The notes below the pieces were generated by a model. That model had not been told where the DNA came from and searched no databases. It saw nothing but the letters and a program-made list of their open reading frames with translations. The position numbers and the translations under genes are program-made. From the NCBI RefSeq assembly GCF_000384295.1, contig NZ_KB913037.1:5266822-5330821 (forward strand): DNA of 64,000 bases. The letters run 5' to 3'. This stretch comes from Amycolatopsis balhimycina FH 1894. Lineage in GTDB: Bacteria; Actinomycetota; Actinomycetes; Mycobacteriales; Pseudonocardiaceae. Shown piece by piece: positions 37,781 through 46,235 of the stretch (position 1 is its first letter; each line of letters opens with the position of its first letter).

Positions 37781-38317
37781 TCAGTTCTTCTTTTCGGCCG
37801 GCGCCGGTGAAGGCGCCTTACCGTTCGCCTGCGGGGCCGGCTTCGCCGCTTCGGCGGGCTTCGGCGCAGGCGGGGTGGCCTTCGGCGGCGCCGGGGCGAC
37901 CGGAGGCTCCTGCTTCGAGCGGAGGGCGTAGGCGGCGCCCGCGCCGACTACGACCAGGCCGAGCAGCCACGGCCACTTGCGACGGCTGCGGGTGCCCTTG
38001 GCGGCCGACTTGGCCTCGGACACGGCGGCGTAGAAGTCCTTCTTCGCCGACTTGAAGTCCTTCTTGCCGCGGCGCTTCGACTCGCCGGCCGCCTTCGCGG
38101 CCTTGATGGCGGCCTTCTTCGCCTTGCGACCCGGCTTGCGCAGCTCGGAGAGGCGCGCGAGCGCCTCCTGGCGAGCGGCCTTCGAGCTCTTCTTGAGCTC
38201 CTTGCGGGTCAGTTCCGTCTTCTTCGCGAGCTTTTTCTGCGCGCGCCGCCCCTGCTTGACACCCTCGGTGACGAGTTTGTCGGCGGTCTCGACGGCCTGG
38301 GCTGTCGCCCGGGACAT
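37781..38317 (-). CDS. Lys/Ala-rich membrane-tethered protein
   Basis: 178 residues from the ATG at 38317 with GAGGTGAAG upstream. The N-terminal 105 residues are very rich in Lys, Ala and Arg (RRAQKKLAKKTELTRKELKK, KPGRKAKKAAIKAAKAAGES), like histone-H1-type tails. One transmembrane segment follows (WPWLLGLVVVGAGAAYAL), then a Pro/Ala tail. It may link DNA or RNA to the membrane, or be a structural cell-wall-associated protein; function unknown. Confidence 0.65.
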   Translation of the reverse strand: MSRATAQAVETADKLVTEGVKQGRRAQKKLAKKTELTRKELKKSSKAARQEALARLSELRKPGRKAKKAAIKAAKAAGESKRRGKKDFKSAKKDFYAAVSEAKSAAKGTRSRRKWPWLLGLVVVGAGAAYALRSKQEPPVAPAPPKATPPAPKPAEAAKPAPQANGKAPSPAPAEKKN

Positions 38318-38404
38318 GGGCTTCACCTCATCATTCGTTTCGACGCTGCTCTGTTACCCGTAACCTATCGTGCCCCTTTTTTGAGCTCCCCGCTCTGTCC
38401 TTCT

Positions 38405-38455
38405 GGGGTCAAACCCCAGACCCCAGCCCGGGGCGAGCCCCCGAACCCCCCAAAG
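38405..38455. repeat. GC-rich REP-like palindromic repeat, left of ppiA
   Basis: Contains GGGGTCAAACCCCAGACCCC and CGGGGCGAGCCCCCGAACCC. It is an inverted, diverged copy of the repeat at 39018, so ppiA is flanked by opposite-facing copies. Confidence 0.55.
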
Positions 38456-38472
38456 CTGCGGTAGATGGCACG

Positions 38473-38991
38473 ATGAGTCTCGTGAAAGCTACGCTGCACA
38501 CCAACCAGGGTGACATCCACCTGAACCTGCTCCCCGACCACGCGCCGAAGACGGTCGCGAACTTCGTCGGGCTGGCGGAAGGCACCAAGGAGTACACCCA
38601 GCCCAACGCGGCGGGGACGAACTCCGGCCCCTTCTACGACGGGTCGATCTTCCACCGGGTCATCGATGGCTTCATGCTGCAGGGCGGCGACCCGACCGGC
38701 ACCGGCCGCGGCGGCCCCGGCTACAAGTTCGGCGACGAATTCCACCCGGAGCTGCAGTTCAGCAAGCCGTACCTGCTGGCCATGGCGAACGCCGGCCCGG
38801 GCACGAACGGCTCGCAGTTCTTCATCACCGTCGCGCCGACCACCCACCTGAACTTCCGGCACACGATCTTCGGCGAGGTGGCCGACCAGGAGTCGCGCAA
38901 CGTCGTCGACACGATCGCCCGGACGTCGACCGGCCCGGCGGACCGCCCGCTGACCGACATCGTGATCGAGAAGATCACCATCGAGCACTGA
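38473..38991 (+). CDS. ppiA: Cyclophilin-type peptidyl-prolyl isomerase
   Basis: 172 residues. Cyclophilin core: DHAPKTVANFVGLAEGTKEY, FYDGSIFHRVIDGFMLQGGD with the catalytic Arg, GPGTNGSQFFITVAPTTHLN and HTIFGEVADQES. No signal peptide, so cytoplasmic. It speeds proline cis-trans isomerisation in folding proteins. Its position near crgA and the pkn operon matches the conserved origin-proximal order. Confidence 0.95.
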   Translation: MSLVKATLHTNQGDIHLNLLPDHAPKTVANFVGLAEGTKEYTQPNAAGTNSGPFYDGSIFHRVIDGFMLQGGDPTGTGRGGPGYKFGDEFHPELQFSKPYLLAMANAGPGTNGSQFFITVAPTTHLNFRHTIFGEVADQESRNVVDTIARTSTGPADRPLTDIVIEKITIEH

Positions 38992-39017
38992 CGGCCTTGT
39001 CGGCGCGGACACCCGCT

Positions 39018-39072
39018 TTCGGGGGTCCAGGGGGCTTGCCCCCTGGCGGGGTCTGGGGCTCGGCCCCAGGAG
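39018..39072. repeat. GC-rich REP-like palindromic repeat, right of ppiA
   Basis: CAGGGGGCTTGCCCCCTGG is a hairpin, followed by GGGGTCTGGGGCTCGGCCCC. A related hairpin (CCGGGGGG, CCGAG, CCCCCCGG) lies at 60573-60593. Probably an extragenic dispersed repeat or terminator element. Confidence 0.6.
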
Positions 39073-39093
39073 TTTCGGTAGGTTGGTGACATC

Positions 39094-40050
39094 GTGAATC
39101 AACCGCCGAACCCCGCCGCCGAACAAGCCGCGCTTCCCGGGTGCTGGTGGCACCCGAACCGCCCGACCGGGCTGAGCTGTTCCCGGTGCGGGCGTCCGGC
39201 GTGCCCGGACTGCCTCCGCGAGGCCCCGGTCGGCTTCCAGTGCACCGACTGCGTGCACGCCGGCAGCCAGCAGCAGCGCCGTCAGCACCGTGACTACCAG
39301 GACGCCGGCCTCGGCGGCATGCGCACGATCGCCGGAGCCCGGCCGTCGTCGTCCGTCCTGGCGACGCAGGCCATCCTCGCCGTCAACGTCCTCGTCTTCC
39401 TCGTGACCGTGGTCCAGGCCCGCAGCCTGAACGACAACCAGACCTCCGGCCTCTTCCAGGTCGGCGTGCTGTGGGGGCAGGCGACGCTCGGCGCCGGCGA
39501 GTGGTGGCGGCTGTTCACCTCGGGCTTCCTGCACTACGGGCCCATCCACATCGCGGTCAACATGTTCTCGCTGTGGATGATGGGCCGCGCGCTCGAACCG
39601 GTCTTCGGCAAGGTCCGGTACCTCACGCTCTACTTCGTCTCGATGCTCGGCGCGTCGACGGCCGTGCTGCTCTTCGACAGCCTCGACGGTGGCACCGCCG
39701 GCGCGTCCGGCGCGCTGTTCGGCCTGATGGGCGCCTACGGCGTCATCGTGCTGAAGCTGCGGCTGAACCCGACCGGGCTGATCATCACGCTCGCGCTGAA
39801 CGCGTTCATCACCTTCGGCGTCGCGAACATCTCGATCCTCGGCCACGTCGGCGGCCTGGTCACCGGTGCGCTGGTCACCGTGGCGATCCTCTACGCCCCG
39901 CAGGCACGGCAGGCCACCTACCAGGCGGCCGGGGTCGCCCTCCTCGTCGTCGCGATGATCGGGCTCCTGGTCTACAAGGACGCCCAGGTCGCGGCGCAGA
40001 CGTGCCAGTTCGCCCAGTACCGCGGCGAGCAGGTCTACAGCTGCGGCTAG
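39094..40050 (+). CDS. Rhomboid intramembrane serine protease with zinc-finger N-terminus
   Basis: 318 residues, GTG start. N-terminal zinc-binding segment CWWHPNRPTGLSCSRCGRPA, CPDCLREAP and QCTDC. Six to seven transmembrane helices follow; rhomboid motifs are EWWRLFTSGFLHYGPIHIAV, GASGALFGLMGAYG with the catalytic Ser, and SILGHVGGLVTG with the catalytic His. It cuts membrane proteins within the bilayer; substrates unknown. It overlaps the convergent PH-domain gene by 4 bp. Confidence 0.93.
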   Translation: MNQPPNPAAEQAALPGCWWHPNRPTGLSCSRCGRPACPDCLREAPVGFQCTDCVHAGSQQQRRQHRDYQDAGLGGMRTIAGARPSSSVLATQAILAVNVLVFLVTVVQARSLNDNQTSGLFQVGVLWGQATLGAGEWWRLFTSGFLHYGPIHIAVNMFSLWMMGRALEPVFGKVRYLTLYFVSMLGASTAVLLFDSLDGGTAGASGALFGLMGAYGVIVLKLRLNPTGLIITLALNAFITFGVANISILGHVGGLVTGALVTVAILYAPQARQATYQAAGVALLVVAMIGLLVYKDAQVAAQTCQFAQYRGEQVYSCG

Positions 40051-40475
40051 CTGCGCAGCGTGCTGAGCACGTCGAGGACGTCGCGGGGGTCCTCGCCGAG
40101 GTCGAGCCACCCGAAGACGTACAGCTGCTCCTCGTGCTCGACCTCGAGCGTGACGCCGTCGCGGCCCAGTCTGCGGGTCGTGCGCAGCCGCGTACGGGTC
40201 TGGGCCCACGGCAGCCGGTGCGTGCCGCTCAGCGTCCGGGCGACCAGGCCCTCGGTGCCGGCGGCCAGCCGGGGCCGCACGAGCGTCGAGTGGGCGGCGA
40301 ACGCGCCGACGGCCAGCGTCGCCAGTGCGAACAGCACCAGGCCGCCGCGGTCGCCGGTCGCCGCGTCGGTCACCACGCCGGCCAGCAGCAGCGCGGTGAC
40401 CGCCCAAGCCGATACCACAAGGGCCGGACGCGGCGCCCACGAGGTGGGGTAGTTATCCACAGGGGTTATCCACAC
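40047..40475 (-). CDS. Membrane protein with PH-like domain
   Basis: 142 residues from GTG 40475; GTG 40460 is an alternative. Two transmembrane segments (ALVVSAWAVTALLLAGVV and GLVLFALATLAVGAFAA) precede a PH-like domain (TEGLVARTLSGTHRLPWAQT, RLGRDGVTLEVEHEEQLYVF). Family position matches the PH-domain gene beside ppiA and crgA in mycobacteria. The first codons contain two DnaA-box sequences. Function unknown. Confidence 0.82.
   Translation of the reverse strand: MWITPVDNYPTSWAPRPALVVSAWAVTALLLAGVVTDAATGDRGGLVLFALATLAVGAFAAHSTLVRPRLAAGTEGLVARTLSGTHRLPWAQTRTRLRTTRRLGRDGVTLEVEHEEQLYVFGWLDLGEDPRDVLDVLSTLRS
40453..40474. promoter_or_regulatory. Two perfect DnaA boxes
   Basis: TTATCCACA at 40453 and again at 40466, same orientation, 13 bp apart, inside the start of the PH-domain gene. 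They match the DnaA consensus exactly. oriC itself should lie further left with dnaA/gyrB, so these may be auxiliary DnaA-binding sites or a DnaA-regulated promoter. Confidence 0.6.
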
Positions 40476-40563
40476 TGGGGATGAGTCACACCGGTGTAAT
40501 TCGGCGTCAAGCCGCCATTCGGAGTAATACTGCGCCGATCATTGCCACTCCGACCACAGGCAA

Positions 40564-40830
40564 TCAACGCCAGCGCATAGTCATGAGCAGGCCCGCGATC
40601 ATCAGCGCGAACCCGCCGGCGAAGTTCCAGTTCCCCAGGTCGGCCATCCAGGAGATCTTGTCCCCGGCGATGTAGTTCACCAGCAGCCACACCAGGCCCA
40701 GGACCATGAACCCGAACATCGGGATCTTCCAGGCGAGGCCGGTCGGGCCGGCGGCCCGCACCTTCACCGGCGTGCGCCGGTCGGCAGGTGGGGTGTAAGC
40801 GGTCTTCTTGCGGACCTTGGACTTGGGCAT
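40564..40830 (-). CDS. crgA: Cell division protein CrgA
   Basis: 88 residues from the ATG at 40830 with CGAGGAA upstream. Basic N-terminus PKSKVRKKTAYTPPADRRTP, then two transmembrane helices (PMFGFMVLGLVWLLVNYIAG and NWNFAGGFALMIAGLLMTMR). CrgA is an actinobacterial FtsZ/PBP-interacting divisome protein. The location beside the PH gene and before the sortase is the conserved order. Confidence 0.93.
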   Translation of the reverse strand: MPKSKVRKKTAYTPPADRRTPVKVRAAGPTGLAWKIPMFGFMVLGLVWLLVNYIAGDKISWMADLGNWNFAGGFALMIAGLLMTMRWR

Positions 40831-41016
40831 CGTGTGTTCCTCGCGGTGCTCTTCGGGCTCGTCTGGTGGCGATGTCCCGCTGAGGGTGCGCAACCAGCGC
40901 CACGTGCACACGTTAACGTAAACGACCGCAGGAAAGCAGCGGCCGGACTGGTCGGATTTTCCCGCACCGTGACATCGGCGTCACCCAGGGTTCGACGCGG
41001 CTTGAGAGGAGCTTGC

Positions 41017-42096
41017 GTGACGATGCGCGAAGGACCGGATGACGACCGGCGCAGACAGCCCGGACAACGGCCGATGCCCCAGCGACGTCCCGTGACGCCC
41101 CCGCGCGGCCAGGTGCCGCCCCACCAGCCCCAACGCGGCCCCCAGGGGCAGCCACCCCGGCGTCCGCAAGGGCCGCCGCCCCGTCGTTACGCCGGCCCGC
41201 CCCCGCTGCCCGGCGCGAACGAAGAGACCGTCATCTTCGCCCCGGTCGGGAGGGGCGGCACCGCGACCAAGGAGAAGACCGCCCCGCCCCCGCTCGGCAA
41301 GGGCGGCGTCGCGATCCGGACCGCCGGCGAAATCCTCATCACGCTCGGCCTGGTCGTGCTGCTGTTCATGGTCTACGAGCTCTACGTGACCGACCTGTTC
41401 TCGGCGGGCAAGCAGTCAGAGGCGAGCGACCAGCTCGACGGCGAGTGGGCGCACGACCGCACGCTGCACCCCGAGCTGATCGACGGCAAGGCGTTCGCCC
41501 GCATCCACATCCCCACCTTCGGCGTCGACTACAACTTCACCATCCAGGAGGGCACCGACGACGCCGCCCTCGAAGTCGGCCCCGGCCACTACAAGGGCAC
41601 GTCGCTGCCCGGCGAGCCCGGCAACTTCGCCGTGGCCGGTCACCGCGTCGGCAAGGGTGCCCCGTTCAACGACCTGGACAACCTCTCATCTTGTGACCAG
41701 ATCGTGATCGAGACCTCCGCGGACTTCTACATATACAAGGTCCTGCCGTACGACGACGAGGTGAAGGACTGGGCCGGTGGCAAGGGTGCCGACCCGAAGT
41801 GCAAGGGCGTCTCGACCCTGCGCGACCCGAACGCCGAAGACGGCGGCGCGTACAGCGAGACCTTCGGCCGCAAGGTCGTGCTGCCCAGCAACGGCACCGC
41901 GGTGAACCCGGTCCCGTACAAGGGCGCCGACGTGCTGCCGAAGGCCCAGCAGGCCGCGCTGCTCACACTCACCACCTGCCACCCGCAGTTCTCCGCGCGG
42001 GAGCGGCTCATCATCACCTCGGTGCTGACCCAGCAGGTGCCGAAGAACCAGGTCAAGAACTACGCCGACCTGCTTTCGAAGATCGGGGAGGCCTGA
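41017..42096 (+). CDS. srtE: Class E sortase
   Basis: 359 residues from GTG 41017, preceded by GAGAGGAG. The N-terminal 110 residues are Pro/Arg/Gln-rich and cytoplasmic; one transmembrane helix follows (ILITLGLVVLLFMVYELYVT), then a sortase domain: FARIHIPTFGVDYNFTIQEG, GNFAVAGHRVGKGAPF with the catalytic His, and LTLTTCHPQFSARERLIITS with the catalytic Cys and Arg. It links LPxTG/LAxTG-type proteins to the cell wall. The stop overlaps the next ATG (TGATG). Confidence 0.93.
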   Translation: MTMREGPDDDRRRQPGQRPMPQRRPVTPPRGQVPPHQPQRGPQGQPPRRPQGPPPRRYAGPPPLPGANEETVIFAPVGRGGTATKEKTAPPPLGKGGVAIRTAGEILITLGLVVLLFMVYELYVTDLFSAGKQSEASDQLDGEWAHDRTLHPELIDGKAFARIHIPTFGVDYNFTIQEGTDDAALEVGPGHYKGTSLPGEPGNFAVAGHRVGKGAPFNDLDNLSSCDQIVIETSADFYIYKVLPYDDEVKDWAGGKGADPKCKGVSTLRDPNAEDGGAYSETFGRKVVLPSNGTAVNPVPYKGADVLPKAQQAALLTLTTCHPQFSARERLIITSVLTQQVPKNQVKNYADLLSKIGEA

Positions 42097-42251
42097 TGTA
42101 CGCCTGGATCTGGCGGAAGCTGCCCGGTCCGTTCGTGGCGAAGCTGTCCGTGGCGGTCGTGCTGGTGCTCGGCGTCGTCGCGCTGCTGATGTTCGTCGTG
42201 TTCCCGTGGCTGGAGCCGCGCCTGTGGTTCAACGAGGTCGCCGTCAACTGA
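42096..42251 (+). CDS. 51-residue membrane protein coupled to sortase
   Basis: ATG at 42096 overlaps the sortase stop by one base. Sequence has a single hydrophobic helix (LSVAVVLVLGVVALLMFVVF) and ends PWLEPRLWFNEVAVN. Small membrane proteins of this type follow class E sortase genes and precede trpG/pabA in actinobacteria; function unknown. Confidence 0.75.
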   Translation: MYAWIWRKLPGPFVAKLSVAVVLVLGVVALLMFVVFPWLEPRLWFNEVAVN

Positions 42252-42263
42252 GACGGAACCCGC

Positions 42264-42295
42264 CGCCGGAGGACCCGTGAAACGAGCCTCCGGCG
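42264..42295. terminator. Hairpin between convergent genes
   Basis: CGCCGGAGG and CCTCCGGCG with a 14-base loop, between stops at 42251 and 42305. No T-run. Confidence 0.55.
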
Positions 42296-42304
42296 CGCTG
42301 CGGG

Positions 42305-42697
42305 CTAGCAGTCCCGCAGTTCCGGGCTCTGGTTGAGCAGCTGGCCGCGCGGCGAGACGAACGCCCGGTAGCGATCACTGTCGAGTTCGGACTTCTTGAA
42401 CACGGCGACGCGGTGGCAGTTCTGGAAGGCCAGCTTGACGCCGAAGTGCCGCTCGAGACCACCGCGGATCGCGTCCGACGCCAGCGCCCGCAGCAGCTGG
42501 CCGCGGGCGGCTTCGCTCGGGGGCGGCGTCTCGTTGTCGGCGAAGCCGTCCGCCGCGCCCTCGGCGTCGGCGATGACGCCGGTGATGACCTCCCAGGCGT
42601 AGGGCAGGGACTCCTTGACGCAGGTGACGAACTCGGCGTCGGTGACCTCCCCGCGCTCGGCCTTTTCCAGCAACGCGGGTGACACGTCCAGGGACAT
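42305..42697 (-). CDS. SCO5389-family protein
   Basis: 130 residues from the ATG at 42697 with TGGAGG upstream. Sequence: SLDVSPALLEKAERGEVTDA, EFVTCVKESLPYAWEVITGV, a Pro/Glu loop (DNETPPPSEAARGQ) and a C-terminal beta segment (HRVAVFKKSELDSDRYRAF). It matches the conserved actinomycete SCO5389-like group from memory. Function unknown. Confidence 0.75.
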   Translation of the reverse strand: MSLDVSPALLEKAERGEVTDAEFVTCVKESLPYAWEVITGVIADAEGAADGFADNETPPPSEAARGQLLRALASDAIRGGLERHFGVKLAFQNCHRVAVFKKSELDSDRYRAFVSPRGQLLNQSPELRDC

Positions 42698-42797
42698 CGA
42701 ACCTCCAGTTTGAGCAGGGCCACCTTCCTGGCTACCGCCCGGGTGGCCCGGCCACAAGAGAAAACGATGATCATCACCACTTTGGCCGAAGCGGTGG

Positions 42798-43532
42798 TCA
42801 CTCCCAGCGGAACAGCCGTGCCGCCAGTGCCGTTCCGACCACCGCGAAGCCGCCGAGCACGGCCAGCTGCAGCGGCTGCACGCCGGTGCCGACCCAGGCG
42901 TCCTGCAGCGGCTGCGACCCCGGCGGCACGTAGTCGCCGATCCGGCGGAGCACCTCCGGCAGCAGCGGCCGCGGCAGGTACACGCCACCGAAGAACATGG
43001 TCGGCAGGAACGCGATCATCGCGACCCCGGACGCGGCCTTCGACGTCCGGGCGACCGCGGCCGCGATCAGGCCGAGCGCGAACATCGAGACCACGCCGAG
43101 CACCAGCGTCAGCACGAACGACAACGGGTGCTTCGGCAGCGGGACGTCGTAGACGGCGTTGGCCAGCCCGAGCACGAGCCCGATGCCCGCCAGCGCGACC
43201 ACGACGTGGATCAGCAGCTGCGCGCCCAGCAGGTTCACCGGGTGCACCGGTGTGGTGGACAGCCGGCGCAGCACGCCCTGCTCGCGGTAGGTGGCGACGG
43301 CGGCCGGGATCGACTGCAGCGCGAGCATCGCGAGGCTGATGACGATCAGCGAAGGCACCCAGGCGTCGATGAACCGGTACCCGCCGGCGGCCGGGCTCGG
43401 TTCGGACATGCCCGGGATGGCGCCGATCGCGAGCAGCAGGACCGACGGCAGCAGGATGCCGGCCACGCCCACGAACGGCGAGCGGAGGAAGAGCTTCGTT
43501 TCGGTGGTGGTGATCTTGGCGAAGGTGGTCAT
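42798..43532 (-). CDS. ABC-2 type exporter permease
   Basis: 244 residues from the ATG at 43532, which overlaps the ATPase stop by 4 bp. Six hydrophobic segments, starting VGVAGILLPSVLLLAIGAIP, with the ABC-2 hallmark IPAAVATYREQGVLRRLSTT and FLPTMFFGGVYLPRPLLPEV. It pairs with the upstream ATPase. The adjacent two-component system, divergent from the ATPase gene, suggests stress-inducible export as in LiaFSR-like or drug-sensing modules. Confidence 0.9.
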   Translation of the reverse strand: MTTFAKITTTETKLFLRSPFVGVAGILLPSVLLLAIGAIPGMSEPSPAAGGYRFIDAWVPSLIVISLAMLALQSIPAAVATYREQGVLRRLSTTPVHPVNLLGAQLLIHVVVALAGIGLVLGLANAVYDVPLPKHPLSFVLTLVLGVVSMFALGLIAAAVARTSKAASGVAMIAFLPTMFFGGVYLPRPLLPEVLRRIGDYVPPGSQPLQDAWVGTGVQPLQLAVLGGFAVVGTALAARLFRWE

Positions 43533-44242
43533 CGGGCACTCCTCGTGAGCGAGACGAACGCGTCGTCCAAAGTGGAGGCTCCGGCCGTGGCGCGGAGCTC
43601 GGCCGGGGTGCCGGTGGCGGCCACGCGCCCGGCGTCGAAGATCGCGACGCGGTCGCAGAGCCGCTCGGCCTCGTCCATGAAGTGGGTGACCAGCAGGACC
43701 GTGACGCCCGTGGCGCGGACGCCCTCGACGAGCCGCCACGTTTCGCGGCGGGCGTGCGGGTCGAGCCCGGTGGTCAGCTCGTCGAGGATCGCCAGCTCGG
43801 GCCGCCCCACGAGTGCCAGCGCGATCGACATGCGTTGTTTCTGGCCGCCGGAAAGCTTCCCGAAGTAGCTGCGGGCGTGGTCACGGAGGTCGAGCTGGTC
43901 GAGCAGGGTGTCGACGTCGGCCGGCTCCGGGTAGAAGGCGGCGAACAGTTCCAGCGCTTCCCGCACCCGCAGTTTCGCGGGCAGCCGGCTCTCCTGGAGC
44001 TGGACGCCGACGCGGTGGGTCAGCGCCGCGCGGTCGGTCGCCGGGTCCAGGCCGAGCACGGAGATCGTGCCGCCGTCGGCCTGGCGGAGTCCTTGGAGGC
44101 ATTCGACGGTGGTGGTCTTCCCGGCGCCGTTGGTGCCGAGGATGCCGAAGATTTCGCCACGCTCGACGGTGAACGAAACGCCGTCGACCGCGACCCGGGT
44201 GCCGTAGCGCTTGCGGAGGTCGGTGACTTCGATGAGTGGCAT
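43529..44242 (-). CDS. ABC exporter ATP-binding protein
   Basis: 237 residues. Walker A GILGTNGAGKTTTVECLQG, Q-loop VQLQESRLPAKL, signature YFGKLSGGQKQRMSIALALV, Walker B LAILDELTTGLD (note E-L in place of E-P) and H-loop LLVTHFMDEAERL. Forms an exporter with the permease 4 bp downstream. Divergent from the histidine kinase gene across about 170 bp. Confidence 0.92.
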   Translation of the reverse strand: MPLIEVTDLRKRYGTRVAVDGVSFTVERGEIFGILGTNGAGKTTTVECLQGLRQADGGTISVLGLDPATDRAALTHRVGVQLQESRLPAKLRVREALELFAAFYPEPADVDTLLDQLDLRDHARSYFGKLSGGQKQRMSIALALVGRPELAILDELTTGLDPHARRETWRLVEGVRATGVTVLLVTHFMDEAERLCDRVAIFDAGRVAATGTPAELRATAGASTLDDAFVSLTRSAR

Positions 44243-44411
44243 GGCTCCGAACCTACGAACTCGCGCTTGCGTCGGGAATGACGCTGAAACCCCAGCTCAG
44301 GTAGCGTTTTGCTGAAGCGGGGGTGGGGCTTCCCCCACCCCTTTCGTGGGGCTTCGCGCAGTGCGCGCCCCGGCTTCGGCCGGCGAGGATCTCAGGGGAA
44401 GGAGGTGCCGG

Positions 44412-46235
44412 GTGCCGTACCTGCGTGCGCTGGGCCGGGCGCTGGCGCTGGCCGCGTTCTCGCTGCTCAGCTGGGTGGACGTGCTGATCCAGCTGGTCAC
44501 GTTCGCGATGCTCTGCGGCGGGCTGGTCTTCTTCTTCGGCCCCACGGTCTTGTGGGCCCGTGGCCGGTCGGCGACCGTGCGCGCGCTGGCCGCGCGCTGG
44601 TGCGGCGTCGAGATCGAAGCGCCGTACCGGCCCGAGCCGCCGGAGCCGGCGCGGGAGCGCGACGGCTGGTACCGCGACGGCAACCAGCTCTACAAGCGGG
44701 CGTTCTGGATCCGCTGGCAGCACCGGCTCACCTGGGCGATGGAGGACCCGGCGACGGGCCGCGAGTTCACCTGGCAGCTCGTGAACCCGCTGTGCACGCT
44801 GTTACTGCCGGTGGCCGTCCTGCTCGGCGGCCCGGCCGTGCTGCGCGGCTACGGCCGGTGGACGCGCTGGTGGATCGGCCCTCGCCCGCCCGCCGAGCCC
44901 ACGCGCAAGAACTGGCTGCACCGGCACCTCGAAGCGCTGGGTCACCAGGCCGGATTCTTCGCGGTTTCGGTGGTGCTGCTGATCTTCTCGACCTTCCAGC
45001 TGGTCGTCATGGTCTTCTTCATGCCGGTGGCCACTCCGGTCGTGCTGGCGAACCGGACGATCACGGACACGCTGCGCCGGGAGGCCGGGAAATTGACGGG
45101 CGTGCCGATCGCGCGGCCGTACCTGCCGCCGCCGGGATTGCCGGTGCCCCGCCCCGATGGGCTCTACCAGGCAGGCAACCATCTGTACGAGGAGCCGTTC
45201 TGGCCGGTCCAGCACGCCCGCACGCGGTGGGTGTACCGCGACCGCGGCACCTGGCGCGACCTCGCCTGCGGCCTGCTCTTCCCGCTGGTTTCGCTCGTCC
45301 TGATCCTTCCGACGGTCGCTTTGGCCGGCCGAGGACTCGTCGGACTCGCGGCGCTCTGGATCTGGCGGCCGTTCGTGTCGCCGCATGTCGACTGGTTCCC
45401 GTTGCCCGAGGTGACGACGCACCTCGGCGCGCTCGCGCAGACACCCGTCCTGCTGGCCATGGCTGTCGCCGGGCTGGTGCCGGCGCCGTGGCTCGCCCGG
45501 CAGCAGGTGCGGTTCGCCCGGGTGTGGCTCGGGCCGACCGAGTCGTCCCGGCTGGCCCACCGCGTCGAGCGGCTGAAGCAGACCCGTTCCGACGTCACGG
45601 TCACGCAGGCGGCGGAGCTGCGCCGGATCGAGCGCGACCTGCACGACGGCATCCAGTCGCGGCTGGTCGCGATGGGCATGAAGCTCGGCGCGGTCGAGGC
45701 ACTGGTGGACACCGACCCGGAGGCGGCGAAACGGCTCGCGGCGGAGTTGCGCGCGTCGTCGTCGGAAGCGCTCACCGAGCTGCGAGTGCTGATCCGCGGC
45801 ATTCACCCGCCGGTGCTGTCCGAGCGTGGGCTGCTGGACGCCGTGCGCGCGCTGGCCCTGGACAGCCCGCTGAAGACGCAGGTCACGGGCTCGCTGCCGG
45901 GACGAGTCGAAGAACCGGTGGAGGCGTGTGTGTACTTCGCGGTGTCCGAACTGCTCGGCAACGCGGCCAAGCACGGCGCGAAGCGGGTGACGATCGATGT
46001 CGCCTTCGCGGACGACCTGCTCACGGTGGTGGTGACGGACGAAGGCCCGGGTGGCGCGAACCCGGCACGCGGCTCCGGGCTGCGCGGAATCGAGCGCCGG
46101 CTGGGCGGCTTCGACGGTAGGTTGACGCTGACCAGCCCGATCGGCGGCCCGACGAAGGCGACCCTGGAGATCCCGTGCTTGAGCACCCCAGAACCGTCAT
46201 CGCCGAAGACCAGTACCTCCTCCGAGACGGCTTGA
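44412..46235 (+). CDS. Sensor histidine kinase with duplicated membrane sensor
   Basis: 607 residues from GTG 44412 with GGAAGGAGG upstream. The N-terminal 390 residues hold two similar sensor units, each with transmembrane pairs and a Trp/Tyr-rich loop (RDGWYRDGNQLYKRAFWIRW and PDGLYQAGNHLYEEPFWPVQ). A HisKA_3 box follows, ELRRIERDLHDGIQSRLVAM, with the phospho-accepting His, then an HATPase domain (YFAVSELLGNAAKHGAK, DEGPGGANPARGSGLRGI). This is the NarL/LiaS-type kinase group. It overlaps its response regulator by 61 bp. Confidence 0.92.
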   Translation: MPYLRALGRALALAAFSLLSWVDVLIQLVTFAMLCGGLVFFFGPTVLWARGRSATVRALAARWCGVEIEAPYRPEPPEPARERDGWYRDGNQLYKRAFWIRWQHRLTWAMEDPATGREFTWQLVNPLCTLLLPVAVLLGGPAVLRGYGRWTRWWIGPRPPAEPTRKNWLHRHLEALGHQAGFFAVSVVLLIFSTFQLVVMVFFMPVATPVVLANRTITDTLRREAGKLTGVPIARPYLPPPGLPVPRPDGLYQAGNHLYEEPFWPVQHARTRWVYRDRGTWRDLACGLLFPLVSLVLILPTVALAGRGLVGLAALWIWRPFVSPHVDWFPLPEVTTHLGALAQTPVLLAMAVAGLVPAPWLARQQVRFARVWLGPTESSRLAHRVERLKQTRSDVTVTQAAELRRIERDLHDGIQSRLVAMGMKLGAVEALVDTDPEAAKRLAAELRASSSEALTELRVLIRGIHPPVLSERGLLDAVRALALDSPLKTQVTGSLPGRVEEPVEACVYFAVSELLGNAAKHGAKRVTIDVAFADDLLTVVVTDEGPGGANPARGSGLRGIERRLGGFDGRLTLTSPIGGPTKATLEIPCLSTPEPSSPKTSTSSETA

